Notes under the pieces: generated by a model | What the model was told of the DNA's origin: nothing | The model's database searches: none | Seen by the model: the letters and a program-made list of their open reading frames with translations, nothing else | Translations under genes and position numbers: made by a program | DNA from: Alteromonas gracilis | Lineage (GTDB): Bacteria > Pseudomonadota > Gammaproteobacteria > Enterobacterales > Alteromonadaceae | Direction: 5' to 3' | NCBI RefSeq assembly: GCF_002993325.1 | Contig: NZ_PVNO01000002.1 | Location: 124,001 to 188,000 of the forward strand | Length of the DNA: 64,000 nt | Shown: one piece after another, positions 1-9,165 of the stretch | How the letters are laid out: each line of letters begins with the position of its first letter | Position numbering within the stretch: position 1 is the stretch's first letter

Positions 1-320
1 AAGCCACCGCCGAAACTTATGATTGTTTTGGGTAATGGATGCGTTAGCGAATGGCTTAATTTTCGCCACTTGTTACCTGAAATTATCGGGTGTATCGCGT
101 CGTCTCTCTTCACATATAGCGATACCTTTTCCGCACCTTCCCAATCGGGAGAAAAAGATATCAAAGGAGAGGGAAGGTTAAGGGATGTTTTGAAAGCGTT
201 AAGCGATAGCACGTTAAGAACCTGGTCTTATTTGATCAAATGCATGTTGGCGAGAGTATAACCAGATACAAACGCAATAAAAAACCTGTAATTTTTATTA
301 CGCTGATATAGAGCATTCCT
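1..320. other. Intergenic stretch without a convincing gene
   Basis: This stretch precedes the first clear gene. An open frame of 80 codons at 19-261 (+) has no recognisable domain, no clear ribosome binding site and no signal peptide, so I do not call it. The last 60 bases are AT-rich and probably carry the promoter of the gene at 321. Confidence 0.4.
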
Positions 321-881
321 ATGGTAACAAGAACAATTCACGTTTTTCTCTTATCCCTTTTGGTGGGAGCAATGTTTATGTCGAACAAGGCATTCGCACA
401 GGATGAAAATTCACAAAACGCAAGCGCTGAACGTATAGAAGAGCATGTACCTAACGCGAAACTTGTGGGTAAAGGCATGTTTTCCTATTACTTTTGGGAT
501 GTTTACACTGGCGAATTATTTGCGCCTGAGGGCACATACAACAATGCGCCACCATTTGCTTTGCGCTTAACTTATCAAAGAGAACTCGAAGGGAAAAAAA
601 TTGCTGAACGTTCTATTGATGAAATGAAGAAGCAAGGGGACGTGTCTTCAAATAACGCTCAAAAATGGCTGGCCTTGATGGAAGACATTTTTCCTGATGT
701 CAGTGAAGGAGACGTTATTACCGGCATCGCAACTGAAGATGGCAAAAGTATTTTCTATGTGAATGGCGAAATGTCTGACGAAATCCAAGATTCCACTTTT
801 ACTCAGCGGTTCTTTGATATCTGGTTGAGTGAAAAAACTTCAGAGCCAAAGTTTAGAAAAAAGTTGCTCGGCAAGGGATAA
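321..881 (+). CDS. Chalcone isomerase-like domain protein, exported
   Basis: A 186-residue protein starting with a clear signal peptide (positive MVTR, hydrophobic stretch to about residue 24, cleavage likely after AFA). The mature part resembles bacterial chalcone isomerase-like (Chalcone_3) proteins. The pattern of a short GKGMFSYYFWDVYTGELF strand pair followed by LRLTYQRELEGKKIAERSI is typical of that family. In bacteria these proteins have no proven chalcone isomerase activity and are thought to bind fatty-acid-like ligands, probably in the periplasm. It is followed after 60 bp by another exported protein on the same strand, so the two may be cotranscribed. The family assignment is by pattern recognition; the role is unknown. 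Confidence 0.75.
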   Translation: MVTRTIHVFLLSLLVGAMFMSNKAFAQDENSQNASAERIEEHVPNAKLVGKGMFSYYFWDVYTGELFAPEGTYNNAPPFALRLTYQRELEGKKIAERSIDEMKKQGDVSSNNAQKWLALMEDIFPDVSEGDVITGIATEDGKSIFYVNGEMSDEIQDSTFTQRFFDIWLSEKTSEPKFRKKLLGKG

Positions 882-941
882 GAAGGGCTGAACTCTTTCT
901 CGAACCCATACATTTTAACTGATTACGTAGGACATTATTCG

Positions 942-1499
942 ATGATAAAAAGTGCGTGTAAACTCGTTTTAGGCCTTAGCCTCGCTACATTGAGTGTTGC
1001 TGGACTATCAGGCTGCTCCGTCTCTGTTGAGGGGGAAGACTATCAGTCAGTGACGCCAGCGTTTAATATCGAGCAGTTTTTTGACGGCAATGTGAAAGCT
1101 TGGGGTATTGTTCAAAATCGATCTGGAGAAGTCGTACAGAGGTTTGTCGTTAACATCGATGGGTCAATTGACGGGGAAACCCTTACATTGGATGAAACGT
1201 TTGATTATGGCGTAGGTGATGGGCCCGAATCCCGGACTTGGAAAATAGTAAAGCAAAGTGATAACACCTTTATCGGTAACGCGGGAGATATTGATGGTCC
1301 TGCAAAAGGCACTAGCTATGGTAACGCATTCAATTTCCATTACCAGATGGATTTGCCAGTAGATGATACAACCTATTCAGTAACGTTTGATGATTGGTTT
1401 TGGGCGTTTGATGATAGTACCATGATGAACCGTTCATACATTCGCAAGTTCGGCCTAGTCATGGCTGAAGTGACTATATTTATGCAGAAGCAGCCATAA
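942..1499 (+). CDS. DUF3833 family lipoprotein
   Basis: A 185-residue protein with a lipoprotein signal peptide; the lipobox LSGC puts the lipidated cysteine at residue 25. The body (FDGNVKAWGIVQNRSGEVV near residue 50, then alternating beta strands with GDIDGPAKG) matches the DUF3833 family of predicted envelope lipoproteins, whose biochemical role is not known. The lipoprotein sorting position after Cys is Ser, which in the E. coli rule would favour the outer membrane. It lies 60 bp behind the chalcone-isomerase-like gene on the same strand. The stop codon lies inside a strong hairpin, described separately. Confidence 0.8.
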   Translation: MIKSACKLVLGLSLATLSVAGLSGCSVSVEGEDYQSVTPAFNIEQFFDGNVKAWGIVQNRSGEVVQRFVVNIDGSIDGETLTLDETFDYGVGDGPESRTWKIVKQSDNTFIGNAGDIDGPAKGTSYGNAFNFHYQMDLPVDDTTYSVTFDDWFWAFDDSTMMNRSYIRKFGLVMAEVTIFMQKQP

Positions 1500-1508
1500 G
1501 GCTGCTTC
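1487..1508. terminator. Hairpin overlapping the DUF3833 stop codon
   Basis: Perfect 9-bp stem GAAGCAGCC/GGCTGCTTC with loop ATAA; the loop and the first stem base hold the end of the TAA stop region. It is followed on the plus strand by a weak T-rich run (GGTTTT). It lies between two convergent transcription units (DUF3833 gene and the histidine kinase ending at 1560). It may serve as a terminator or as an mRNA 3' stabiliser. Confidence 0.5.
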
Positions 1509-1559
1509 AACTTCTGGTTTTAACGAATTCCTTCACTCGCTATCCATTTTCACGCGTTG

Positions 1560-2963
1560 CTATTTGGGAAAGCAAAACACCACGCCCAATCCATGCCCTT
1601 TCATTAAAGGGTCGTGTACGAACCAAGTTTGTCCGTCGTGTAGCTTAACTATCGCGGAAACGAGGGATAAACCCAACCCGTTCCCTTTACTGGTTCTACT
1701 GCCATCGGCCCGATAAAATCGGCGTTCTAAATTTATTATTTCGTGTTCACCCACGCCTATGCCTGCATCATTTACTGCAATAACAATGTGTTTATCCGTA
1801 GTTGTTAGCTGAACAGTAACAATACTATCTTCGTTTGAATATTTAATAGCGTTATCTAATACATTAGCTACAGCTTGAAAGAGTAAGTTGGGGTCGGCAA
1901 GCATTGTCACATCATCAATGCTGCTTGAGAGTTGAATATTGCGCTCTTCAGCAAGAGGATGATAAAGATCAACCACGTCCTCGACGATAGCGCGTGCATC
2001 TGTGCTGCAGAAGCCTTCTTTTTTATTCGTTGTTTCAAGGCCACTTATACGTAGAAGGCTGTTAAACATATTAAGCAAGTTGTCAGCCTCTTGGGTTGTC
2101 TCACAGCGAAGCTCGTCGTCTTCAATTTTTTCTAGCGTGTTGCGAAGTCTTGACAATGGCGTTCGTAAATCATGAGCAATGCTATCTGTAACCGACTTGA
2201 TGTTATTTACCGAACTTTCAATAGTATCGAGCATCTGATTGAAAACGAATGAAAGGCTGCTTAAATCATCCCAGTTACTGTCTATCTCTAAGCGCTCTTC
2301 AAGACTCCCTGTTTTGATAATTTTGTCGGCGGTCTGTGACATGCGGTTAATTCTATTTACGACATAAACGGCGATAGCAAAACTGAGGATACTCAATGTG
2401 CAAAGTAGAACCACGATAATCCAGCTGAACGTTTTGCCAAACCATTGAGCGCTGTATAAATCGTCGATACCACGCCCAACGTAAAGTTCGTACTCACCTA
2501 AGTTTGTCTCTCGCATTAGCGCTTGGTGAAGTATTTTACGAGAATCACTGTTTTGGCGAGTAATAACGATTTCAGCAGTATCAAAACTTGCCCCTTTGTG
2601 GCGTTCTAGCACCAGAGGAACGGAAGACAAATTACCTGCCACAATCTGATTATCTTTACTTAACGCAATAAACGAACGCAAATTATTGAAAACGCCCTCT
2701 TGAGAACTAGAGTTGGACGCGTTTGGGGAGAGACTATCTGACCTGATGGAGGCGATTACAGCTTCTATACCAAGTTTCTCGTGAAGTGTGATTAATGCGT
2801 TCGTTTTGGCGTTAACCGCAGCGTTGGATTCAGAAATAAACAAATCACTGCTGGTTAAGCGCCAAAAATAAACGATAAGAACAATAGCAATGCAGGCTAG
2901 GGTAGTGAGCAAAACGCCTACGCGAAAGCTTGAGCTACGCGTAAAGTCGCGGATCGCTATCAT
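1560..2963 (-). CDS. Two-component sensor histidine kinase
   Basis: A 467-residue membrane histidine kinase. Transmembrane segment 1 is at about residues 14-34 and segment 2 at about 180-202, enclosing a periplasmic sensor region of about 145 residues with no recognised domain. A HAMP-like linker follows, then the dimerisation/phosphoacceptor helix with SIAHDLRTPLSRL (phosphorylated His264). The ATPase domain shows the N box (NVLDNAIKYS, about 368-377), G1 (NDAGIG, about 398-403) and G2 (GNGLGLSLV). Its start codon overlaps the stop codon of the upstream response regulator by four bases (ATGA), a sign of translational coupling. The signal is not evident. The architecture is that of the EnvZ/QseC/CusS class. 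Confidence 0.93.
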   Translation of the reverse strand: MIAIRDFTRSSSFRVGVLLTTLACIAIVLIVYFWRLTSSDLFISESNAAVNAKTNALITLHEKLGIEAVIASIRSDSLSPNASNSSSQEGVFNNLRSFIALSKDNQIVAGNLSSVPLVLERHKGASFDTAEIVITRQNSDSRKILHQALMRETNLGEYELYVGRGIDDLYSAQWFGKTFSWIIVVLLCTLSILSFAIAVYVVNRINRMSQTADKIIKTGSLEERLEIDSNWDDLSSLSFVFNQMLDTIESSVNNIKSVTDSIAHDLRTPLSRLRNTLEKIEDDELRCETTQEADNLLNMFNSLLRISGLETTNKKEGFCSTDARAIVEDVVDLYHPLAEERNIQLSSSIDDVTMLADPNLLFQAVANVLDNAIKYSNEDSIVTVQLTTTDKHIVIAVNDAGIGVGEHEIINLERRFYRADGSRTSKGNGLGLSLVSAIVKLHDGQTWFVHDPLMKGHGLGVVFCFPK

Positions 2964-3640
2964 GCAAGCTCGTCCGCTATGCGGTACCCTGTGCCTCTTA
3001 CTGTTTCAATTAACGGAACGTTGAACGCTTTATCTACTTTTTGACGTAAACGGCTTATGTGTACGTCGATTACGTTGGTTTGCGGATCGAAATGATAATT
3101 CCAAACCTGCTCTAGCAACATGCTGCGCGTTACCACTTTGCCCTTGTGGCGAAGCAAGCATTCAAGCAACTGAAACTCTTTAGACTGTAAATCGATTTCC
3201 TGGTCGCCACGGAGCACCTTGCGGTTGACTAAATCAAGCGTTAAATCGCCTACTTTAATAAGAGTTTTGTCTTCGCTCTCTTTATTTCGACCGGCTAGCC
3301 CTTCGACACGAGCGAGAAGCTCTTCAAAGGCAAACGGTTTTGTCAGGTAATCGTTGGCACCTGTGCGAAGGCCCCGAACTTTATCTTCAACTTGGCTCTT
3401 TGCGCTGAGTAACAAGACCGGAGTAGTATTCCCTTCCTCACGCAGTTTTTCTAACACTGAAAAGCCGTCGAGTTCAGGTAGCATCACGTCTAATATCACA
3501 GCGTCTAATTCACTTTGCGACGCTTCACGGTAGCCAGATGTTCCATCACCCACAGTAATACATTCATGCCCTTCGCCCAATAGTCCATTAGCAATGTGCG
3601 AGGCAACTTTAGGATCATCTTCTACAAGTAGCACTTTCAT
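2960..3640 (-). CDS. OmpR-family response regulator
   Basis: Receiver domain at residues 1-115 with acidic pocket EDD (7-9), phosphoacceptor Asp51 in VILDVMLPELDG and Lys in NDYLTKPF. It is followed by a winged-helix DNA-binding domain (LLECLLRHKGKVVTRSMLLEQVW, then DVHISRLRQKV and ETVRGTGYRI). I place the start at MKVLLVEDD, because the nine residues upstream of it (MLITKRSVI) are not part of the receiver fold. It is cotranscribed with the histidine kinase (4-bp overlap), so the two are almost certainly a cognate pair. Target genes cannot be told from the sequence. Confidence 0.93.
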   Translation of the reverse strand: MKVLLVEDDPKVASHIANGLLGEGHECITVGDGTSGYREASQSELDAVILDVMLPELDGFSVLEKLREEGNTTPVLLLSAKSQVEDKVRGLRTGANDYLTKPFAFEELLARVEGLAGRNKESEDKTLIKVGDLTLDLVNRKVLRGDQEIDLQSKEFQLLECLLRHKGKVVTRSMLLEQVWNYHFDPQTNVIDVHISRLRQKVDKAFNVPLIETVRGTGYRIADELA

Positions 3641-3861
3641 TATTACGCTTCTTTTGGTTATCAACATTCACACGCTTGTTTGGCGTTGCTATTACCTCGA
3701 TACCTCAAGTTTTAACAGCAAGCGAGTTCAAGCAGTCGAAAAGCATTAACGCTTTATGGTTCTTTTACGAACATGGAGCAATGAAACGATCACTTTTAAG
3801 CGTTTGTGCATGTAGCGTGTTTTTAAGATGTTAGTTTCAGCCTTGAAAGGAGCGCAATTTT

Positions 3862-5595
3862 TTACTCTCCTCTATCAAACCGCATAGTCGCGCTGTAGGG
3901 GGTAAAGTGTTGTACATCACCCCTTGCACATTTCTCCTGTACGCCGTGCCAATACTCGGGCGTCATCAAATCACCGTGAAGCGATTTCAAAATGTCTTTA
4001 AACTTACGTTTTCCTACAATGAAATGTTCAAATTGCTCAGGAAACACATCGTTAGGCGCTACCGATAACGTGTCGATTGCATAAGGATCATCAGATTTTG
4101 GCAGCGCTCTAAAGTTACGCTCGTTCATTAAACAAATTTCATCGTAGTCATAAAAGATGACGCGTCCGTGGCGAGTAATACCAAAATTTTTGTGAAGCAT
4201 GTCTCCAGGGAAAATGTTAGCCATTGCTATCTGCTTAATACATAACCCCAATTCATCGAGTGCACGCGTAATTTTTTCTTCATCAGTTTCTTCTTGCAGG
4301 TACAGATTAAGCGGAGTCATTTTTCGCTCTATGTACATGTGCTTGATAATCAACTCTGTTTCAGTAAATTCTAAACTCGATGCACAGGTTTCTTTAAGCT
4401 CGTCGATGAGTTCAGGCTCAATCCTGTCTAAAGGAAATCTAAAGTTTACGTATTCGTGAGTATCTGCCATTCGGCCCACGCGGTCAGACATCTTAACCAA
4501 CTTGTAGCATTCTTTGACGTGATCGCGGGTAATTTTTTTACTTTCTGCAAACTCGTCTTTAATAATCTTGAACACCACACCGTAAGAGGGGAGATGGAAT
4601 ACCATCATGACTAACCCGCGAATACCGGGAGCAGCTTCAAATTTATCGTCAGACTCATCCATGTGCTGTAAAAAGTTTCGATAAAAAACCGTTTTGCCGT
4701 GTTTGTAATGACCCATGGCCATATAAAGTTCGAAATGTTTCTTGTTCGGCAAAAGCTCTTGAAGAAAGGCCGCCACCTCGGCAGGGTTTTGTGTATCCGC
4801 CATAAAGTAACTGCGAGCAAAACCGAAAATAACGCTTAAGTCTTTTCGGTCAGTAAGCAACGCGTCGACGAACATATGGGGCTCATTGTATCTTCGCATG
4901 GCAATAACAAACGGCAGCGTCTCATCAGGCATGCAAATTCGGCCAATCAAGTAAGCGGCTTTACCACGAAAAAAGGTAGGCTTTAAAATTTCAACTGCCT
5001 GAACGCTGGCTAACTGTTCTTTGTTCAACCTCGCTCGAAGCGCCTTCTCAAGATGCTGCAAATCCCGCTCGAAGTTTTCAAACGGAATGTTGTATCGATA
5101 GATCTTAAAAATCGACTCATACATCTCGCGAACCGTTGTTGTGGTGTCAAAGCTATTGATGACTTTGTCTCTGTCTTGCCCTGGCAGAAAGCAGCGGCTT
5201 GGCAGTACAAACATCATGTCGTTGTCAATTTTTCGATGTTTGAACAAACGGCCTATTACCGAGTTATAAAAGGTTTCGGCAAGCTCAAACTGAGGGTGGC
5301 CTTCTAGCTGTAAAGCAAATACTTTCTTAAGTTCTTGCCAAAAAGCATCGTCTTTTTGATGTACTTGCGTTAGGTGATATATTTCGGCCACTGCGTCAGA
5401 AAGGCTTTGTTCATAAATAGTGATACGCTCTTTTGAGGCAAGCTGCGTCTCTTTCCAGTTACCCTTCTCAAATCTTTCTTGAGCGCCACGTGTAATCCGA
5501 GTAAACCATCGATAGCTCTTATCGAAATGAGACAAAATCTGATAGGCCACTTTTTTAACTAACTGCTTGTCATCATTAGAGGCTAACTCGTGCAT
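3862..5595 (-). CDS. aceK: Isocitrate dehydrogenase kinase/phosphatase
   Basis: A 577-residue protein, the normal length for AceK, the bifunctional cytoplasmic enzyme that phosphorylates and dephosphorylates isocitrate dehydrogenase and so diverts carbon into the glyoxylate bypass. The N-terminal regulatory half opens with the typical FDKSYRWFTRITRGAQERFE. The C-terminal kinase half shows the ATP-binding loop APGIRGLVMMVFHLPSY, the stretch GDMLHKNFGI and the metal-binding YDYDEI. In enteric bacteria aceK closes the aceBAK operon. Here no aceA or aceB is adjacent, so it is a stand-alone gene, divergent from the small receiver gene at 5775. Confidence 0.97.
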   Translation of the reverse strand: MHELASNDDKQLVKKVAYQILSHFDKSYRWFTRITRGAQERFEKGNWKETQLASKERITIYEQSLSDAVAEIYHLTQVHQKDDAFWQELKKVFALQLEGHPQFELAETFYNSVIGRLFKHRKIDNDMMFVLPSRCFLPGQDRDKVINSFDTTTTVREMYESIFKIYRYNIPFENFERDLQHLEKALRARLNKEQLASVQAVEILKPTFFRGKAAYLIGRICMPDETLPFVIAMRRYNEPHMFVDALLTDRKDLSVIFGFARSYFMADTQNPAEVAAFLQELLPNKKHFELYMAMGHYKHGKTVFYRNFLQHMDESDDKFEAAPGIRGLVMMVFHLPSYGVVFKIIKDEFAESKKITRDHVKECYKLVKMSDRVGRMADTHEYVNFRFPLDRIEPELIDELKETCASSLEFTETELIIKHMYIERKMTPLNLYLQEETDEEKITRALDELGLCIKQIAMANIFPGDMLHKNFGITRHGRVIFYDYDEICLMNERNFRALPKSDDPYAIDTLSVAPNDVFPEQFEHFIVGKRKFKDILKSLHGDLMTPEYWHGVQEKCARGDVQHFTPYSATMRFDRGE

Positions 5596-5774
5596 TGGCG
5601 TATTTCCTTGTTTTGTAGCCTACTAGATCTATCATAAATCTCTTCTTTTTCAGAGAAAACTTTGGTTTATAACCAGAATAAGTCGAGCATTATTAGAGGC
5701 TTTTTATATTTTATTATACTTTCGTTTAAGGTATTCTGATGGCCGATTAGTAACCATTTATAAGTTTGTAGTCG

Positions 5775-6173
5775 ATGGGCTTTAATATTCTAATTTGTGA
5801 TGATTCTTCGCTAGCCAGAAAGATGGCGAGAAATAACTTGCCAGATGGGTTCGCTGAAACTATCTATGAAGTGTCAAACGGTATGGATGCTTTAGAGGTG
5901 TTAGCACATCACACCATCGACTTGGTTTTGCTCGACCTCACCATGCCGGTTCTAGATGGCCTTGGTGTACTAAGCGAAATTAAGCGCCGTCAGCTTGAAG
6001 TGTTCGTTATCGTGATTTCGGGCGACATTCAGCCGCAGATGCAAGAAAAGGTGATGTCGTTAGGCGCGCTGTCGTTTATAGAAAAGCCGATTAAACGTGA
6101 TGCGTTGAAAACCATTCTTTGCCGTTTTGGTTTTATTCTGCCCGACACCTACCAGACTGCAATTGCTGTTTAA
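5775..6173 (+). CDS. Stand-alone CheY-like response regulator
   Basis: A 132-residue single-domain receiver. The acidic pair CDD is at residues 8-10, the phosphoacceptor is Asp54 in VLLDLTMPVLDGL, the conserved Ser is in VIVISGD, and the conserved Lys is in SFIEKPIKRD. There is no output domain and no kinase gene next to it, so its partner must be encoded elsewhere. It is divergent from aceK, with about 180 AT-rich bases between the two starts, and is closed by a strong bidirectional terminator. Function is inferred as phosphorelay or protein-protein signalling. Confidence 0.88.
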   Translation: MGFNILICDDSSLARKMARNNLPDGFAETIYEVSNGMDALEVLAHHTIDLVLLDLTMPVLDGLGVLSEIKRRQLEVFVIVISGDIQPQMQEKVMSLGALSFIEKPIKRDALKTILCRFGFILPDTYQTAIAV

Positions 6174-6189
6174 ATTATCCGTGAATAAA

Positions 6190-6216
6190 AAAGAGCGAAC
6201 CTTGGTTCGCTCTTTT
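6190..6216. terminator. Bidirectional rho-independent terminator
   Basis: An 11-bp perfect stem AAGAGCGAACC/GGTTCGCTCTT with a TT loop, flanked by A-run and T-run on the two sides, so it can act in both directions. It sits between the convergent receiver gene (ends 6173) and the arsenite transporter gene (ends 6242). Confidence 0.88.
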
Positions 6217-6241
6217 TCGTTATGTACCAGCACACATATTA

Positions 6242-7282
6242 TTAATCAAACCAATGACGGGTTTTGTTAGCGAACCACACTAATGAAAGCATGACCGGAA
6301 CTTCTACCAATACGCCTACCACAGTCGCCAAAGCCGCGCCGCTGTGAAGCCCAAAGAGAGAAATTGCCACGGCAACCGCTAGCTCGAAAAAGTTCGACGT
6401 ACCAATCATGCACGCTGGTGCCGCAATATTGTGCGGCAGTTTCATGCGCTTTGCTGCAAAATAGGCAATGGCGAAAATACCGTAAGTTTGTATAAGCAGC
6501 GGTATCGCGATAAGTACGATATCTTGGGGCTGCGATAATATAGTTTTTGCTTGAAGGCCAAACAAAATAACAATTGTCAGCAGTAAACCAATGACTGAAA
6601 AAGGTTTGAACTTACTAACCAATGCGTCAATAGCGCCATTTCCTGGAACGGTTTCCTGCGCGCTATTGCTTTTGTTTTCCAAGCGGCGGCGTGTGATATA
6701 GCCCGCTACTAAGGGCAATACTACATAGAGTGCCACAGAAAGTAGCAGGGTGTCCCAAGGAACTGTGATGTCTGTTACGCCTAGTAACATAGCGGTAAGT
6801 GGTGCAAAAGCGACTACCATAATAAGGTCGTTTATTGAGACCTGCACCAGCGTATAGTTTGCATCCCCCTTGGTTAGGTGGCTCCACACGAAAACCATAG
6901 CAGTACACGGAGCAACGCCCAGTAAAATCATACCTGCTATATATTCAGTGGCAGTTTGCGGGTCTACCCAATCGGCAAAAATACCTTTAAAGAATAGCCA
7001 GCCTAAAAGTGCCATAGTGAAAGGCTTAATAAGCCAGTTAACCACAAGTGTAAGCACCAAGCCTTTTGGCTTTTTACCGACGTCTTTAATAGAGCCAAAG
7101 TCTATTTGCACCATCATTGGATAAATCATTAGCCAAACAAGCACGGCCACTACGAGGTTTACGTGTGCATATTCAAGTGCTGCAATAGACTCGAATGCGC
7201 CAGGCATGGCATAGCCCAGACCTACACCCGCAACAATACAAAGACCAACCCATACTGATAAGTAACGTTCAAAGAAACCCAT
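6242..7282 (-). CDS. acr3: ACR3-family arsenite efflux permease
   Basis: A 346-residue inner-membrane protein with about ten hydrophobic segments. The start [19 protein letters not shown] and the segment [19 protein letters not shown], with the essential cysteine of the family, are typical of ACR3 arsenite carriers; so is [19 protein letters not shown] near the C-terminus. It exports As(III) using the proton motive force. It is the last gene of the arsR-arsC-arsH-acr3 run, 22 bp behind arsH, and is closed by the bidirectional hairpin at 6190. ACR3 is unrelated in sequence to the ArsB carrier, which is absent here. Confidence 0.95.
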   Translation of the reverse strand: MGFFERYLSVWVGLCIVAGVGLGYAMPGAFESIAALEYAHVNLVVAVLVWLMIYPMMVQIDFGSIKDVGKKPKGLVLTLVVNWLIKPFTMALLGWLFFKGIFADWVDPQTATEYIAGMILLGVAPCTAMVFVWSHLTKGDANYTLVQVSINDLIMVVAFAPLTAMLLGVTDITVPWDTLLLSVALYVVLPLVAGYITRRRLENKSNSAQETVPGNGAIDALVSKFKPFSVIGLLLTIVILFGLQAKTILSQPQDIVLIAIPLLIQTYGIFAIAYFAAKRMKLPHNIAAPACMIGTSNFFELAVAVAISLFGLHSGAALATVVGVLVEVPVMLSLVWFANKTRHWFD

Positions 7283-7304
7283 TCTGATTCACCTTTGTCT
7301 TATT

Positions 7305-8054
7305 TTACAACGACTTTTGATTAACACGCTTGCTCACTTCTTCTGCGCTTTCAACGCGCTCAGAATAGCGATCAACCAGAAAGTCTTTGTTGTCGCGGGT
7401 AAGCAAAGTAAATTTCACCAGTTCTTCAACTACATCCACAATGCGATTGTAGTAAGGGGAGGGTTTCATGCGACCATCGTCTTCAAATTCAAGAAACGCT
7501 TTTGCCACAGAAGATTGGTTAGGGATAGTTAACATGCGCATCCAGCGGCCTAAAATTCGCATCTGGTTTACCGCATTAAACGACTGAGAGCCTCCTGATA
7601 CCTGCATGATGGCCAGTGTTTTACCTTGAGTCGGGCGCACGCCACCAAGGCTAAGCGGTACCCAGTCAATCATGCTTTTCATAATGCCTGTCATACTGCC
7701 ATGCCGCTCTGGAGAGCACCAGATTTGCCCTTCAGACCACATCATAAGCTCGCGCAATTCTTTTACTTTGGGATGTGATTCATCTTCAGTATCAGGCTGC
7801 GGCAATCCACGAGGATCAAAAATTTTGGCTTCAGCGCCAAAGTATTCAAGCAACCGCGCTGACTCTTCAATAACTAAGCGGCTGTAAGAGCGCTCTCTCA
7901 GTGAACCGTAAAGCAATAAAATGCGAGGTTTATGGTCTGAGAATGTTGATGCAAAGTTAGCCATAATGGGCTTGTGCATTTGTTCCATTACCGCATTATC
8001 TGATGGGCTTTCAGCCATTGAGCTTTCGTTGCTGCTAGATATATTTTGGTCCAT
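7305..8054 (-). CDS. arsH: Arsenical resistance protein ArsH (NADPH-dependent FMN reductase)
   Basis: A 249-residue flavodoxin-like protein. FMN phosphate-binding loop [14 protein letters not shown] is near residue 47, [18 protein letters not shown] near 115, and the ArsH hallmark [18 protein letters not shown] near 155. ArsH enzymes reduce flavin and quinones and oxidise trivalent methyl- and aromatic arsenicals to less toxic pentavalent forms. The first 33 residues are polar and probably disordered. It lies between arsC (17 bp upstream) and acr3 (22 bp downstream), all on the minus strand, so it is part of one operon. Confidence 0.94.
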   Translation of the reverse strand: MDQNISSSNESSMAESPSDNAVMEQMHKPIMANFASTFSDHKPRILLLYGSLRERSYSRLVIEESARLLEYFGAEAKIFDPRGLPQPDTEDESHPKVKELRELMMWSEGQIWCSPERHGSMTGIMKSMIDWVPLSLGGVRPTQGKTLAIMQVSGGSQSFNAVNQMRILGRWMRMLTIPNQSSVAKAFLEFEDDGRMKPSPYYNRIVDVVEELVKFTLLTRDNKDFLVDRYSERVESAEEVSKRVNQKSL

Positions 8055-8071
8055 TGTTTTACCTTTATTTA

Positions 8072-8539
8072 TTACTGAGCGCCCAACGTTGATAGTGCGT
8101 CTTTAAGTGCTGCTTTATCTAAGTTTTTTTCTGCAAGTTCTGCTAGTGCCGCTACGCGCTTTTCAATAATATCGATGGTGTTATTGAATGCATCGGCCTT
8201 CTCTTGCTCGCTACCTTCTAGCTTAGACGGGTCTTCTAAGCCCCAATGCACCTTAAGTGACTTACCGAAATAGACAGGGCATGATTCACCGGCAGCGGAA
8301 TCACAAACTGTCACAACAAGATCTGCGTCGTAGTCTTCAAACTCATCCCACGACTGGCTTTGAAGGCCATTCGTGCTAAAACCACGCTCTGCAAGGTACT
8401 TTAAAGACAGAGGGTGTACTTCACCCACAGGTTGGCTGCCGGCACTACGCGCTTCAACTTTGCCGTTCGACGCATTAGTGATTGCCTCGCAAAGAATGCT
8501 GCGGCAGCGGTTGTGCGTACAAATGTATAAAATCTTCAT
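8072..8539 (-). CDS. arsC: Arsenate reductase, LMW-phosphatase (thioredoxin-coupled type)
   Basis: A 155-residue protein that reduces As(V) to As(III) for export. It has the low-molecular-weight tyrosine phosphatase P-loop CTHNRCRS at residues 7-14 (nucleophile Cys7, Arg13). The two further redox cysteines expected of thioredoxin-coupled ArsC are seen in [13 protein letters not shown] (Cys79 and Cys87). It is not the glutaredoxin-linked ArsC of E. coli. The gene lies 132 bp behind arsR and 17 bp ahead of arsH. Confidence 0.93.
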   Translation of the reverse strand: MKILYICTHNRCRSILCEAITNASNGKVEARSAGSQPVGEVHPLSLKYLAERGFSTNGLQSQSWDEFEDYDADLVVTVCDSAAGESCPVYFGKSLKVHWGLEDPSKLEGSEQEKADAFNNTIDIIEKRVAALAELAEKNLDKAALKDALSTLGAQ

Positions 8540-8671
8540 ATAAAACCTTACTTTAAGGGTTGATGCTGTTTTGAGTAACCATCAAAAAATGTTAAAAACT
8601 CGATAAAACAGATAGTTAGCGATGTACGACGGTGTAATTTCAGCGCTGTTGCACACGATAAAATTTAGGCG

Positions 8672-9016
8672 TTAGCAACTGGTGCAAGACAAATTCGATA
8701 AGGCCTCGCTGAAATACTCATCGTTGTGAGTAGCGGTATTCTTTATGACGTCCAGTGCCCAGGCAGGTAGGTCAGGGTGAAGTTGGTAATACACCCATTT
8801 GCCCTTACGGGTATCGAGCACTAAACCGCATTTTCGTAAATCTGCGAGATGGCGTGAAATTTTTGGCTGGCTTAATTGAAGCGCGTCGGTAAGGTCGCAC
8901 ACACATAGTTCGCCTTTTACGCTAAGCATAAGTAGCGTTTTTAAGCGGGTGTCTTCAGATAGGCATTTGAAAAACGTTAAGGGCGACAAAAAACATGCAG
9001 ACATAGAATACTTCAC
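8672..9016 (-). CDS. arsR: ArsR/SmtB-family arsenic-responsive repressor
   Basis: A 114-residue winged-helix repressor. The alpha-3 metal-sensing region reads ELCVCDL, with the pair of cysteines (CVC) characteristic of As(III)/Sb(III) sensors of this family, next to the recognition helix region LSQPKISRHLADLRKCGLV. The C-terminus carries an extra CTSC, a possible additional thiol site. It is the first gene of the ars operon and directly follows operator-like repeats, so autoregulation is likely: arsenite binding would release the repressor and turn on arsC, arsH and acr3. Confidence 0.94.
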   Translation of the reverse strand: MKYSMSACFLSPLTFFKCLSEDTRLKTLLMLSVKGELCVCDLTDALQLSQPKISRHLADLRKCGLVLDTRKGKWVYYQLHPDLPAWALDVIKNTATHNDEYFSEALSNLSCTSC

Positions 9017-9092
9017 ATATGAAATTTCGTATGTGAATTATCATATATGAAATTCCGTATGCGTCAATGACGAATCTGAAATTTCATATATG
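9014..9092. promoter_or_regulatory. Three operator-like repeats in front of arsR
   Basis: Three related sequences lie here. At 9014-9035 there is a 22-bp near-perfect palindrome (CACATATGAAATTTCGTATG plus TG; one mismatched pair). At 9042-9063 there is a second copy with core ATGAAATTCCGTATG. At 9077-9092 there is an inverted half, GAAATTTCATATATG. The first overlaps the arsR start. The layout is that expected for ArsR dimers that repress their own promoter. Assignment to ArsR is inference from position and symmetry. Confidence 0.65.
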
Positions 9093-9129
9093 TTTATTTT
9101 TAAAAATTAGCTCCGCAACTGCATTCTTT

Positions 9130-9154
9130 AGTTATCTATGCGGACTGGTATTAA
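9130..9154. repeat. Single copy of dispersed 24-bp repeat (MITE-end type)
   Basis: The sequence TTATCTATGCGGACTGGTATT here recurs with few changes at 25592-25615, 58598-58622 and at both ends (inverted) of the element at 24515-24785. It lies between the ars promoter and the end of the phosphatase-like gene. It is probably a solo end or relic of the same mobile family. Confidence 0.6.
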
Positions 9155-9165
9155 GCTAAAAAAGC

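Noticed and set aside
19-261. Open frame of 80 codons on the plus strand
   Set aside because: No ribosome site, no domain, no membrane or signal features, and mixed composition; looks like chance.
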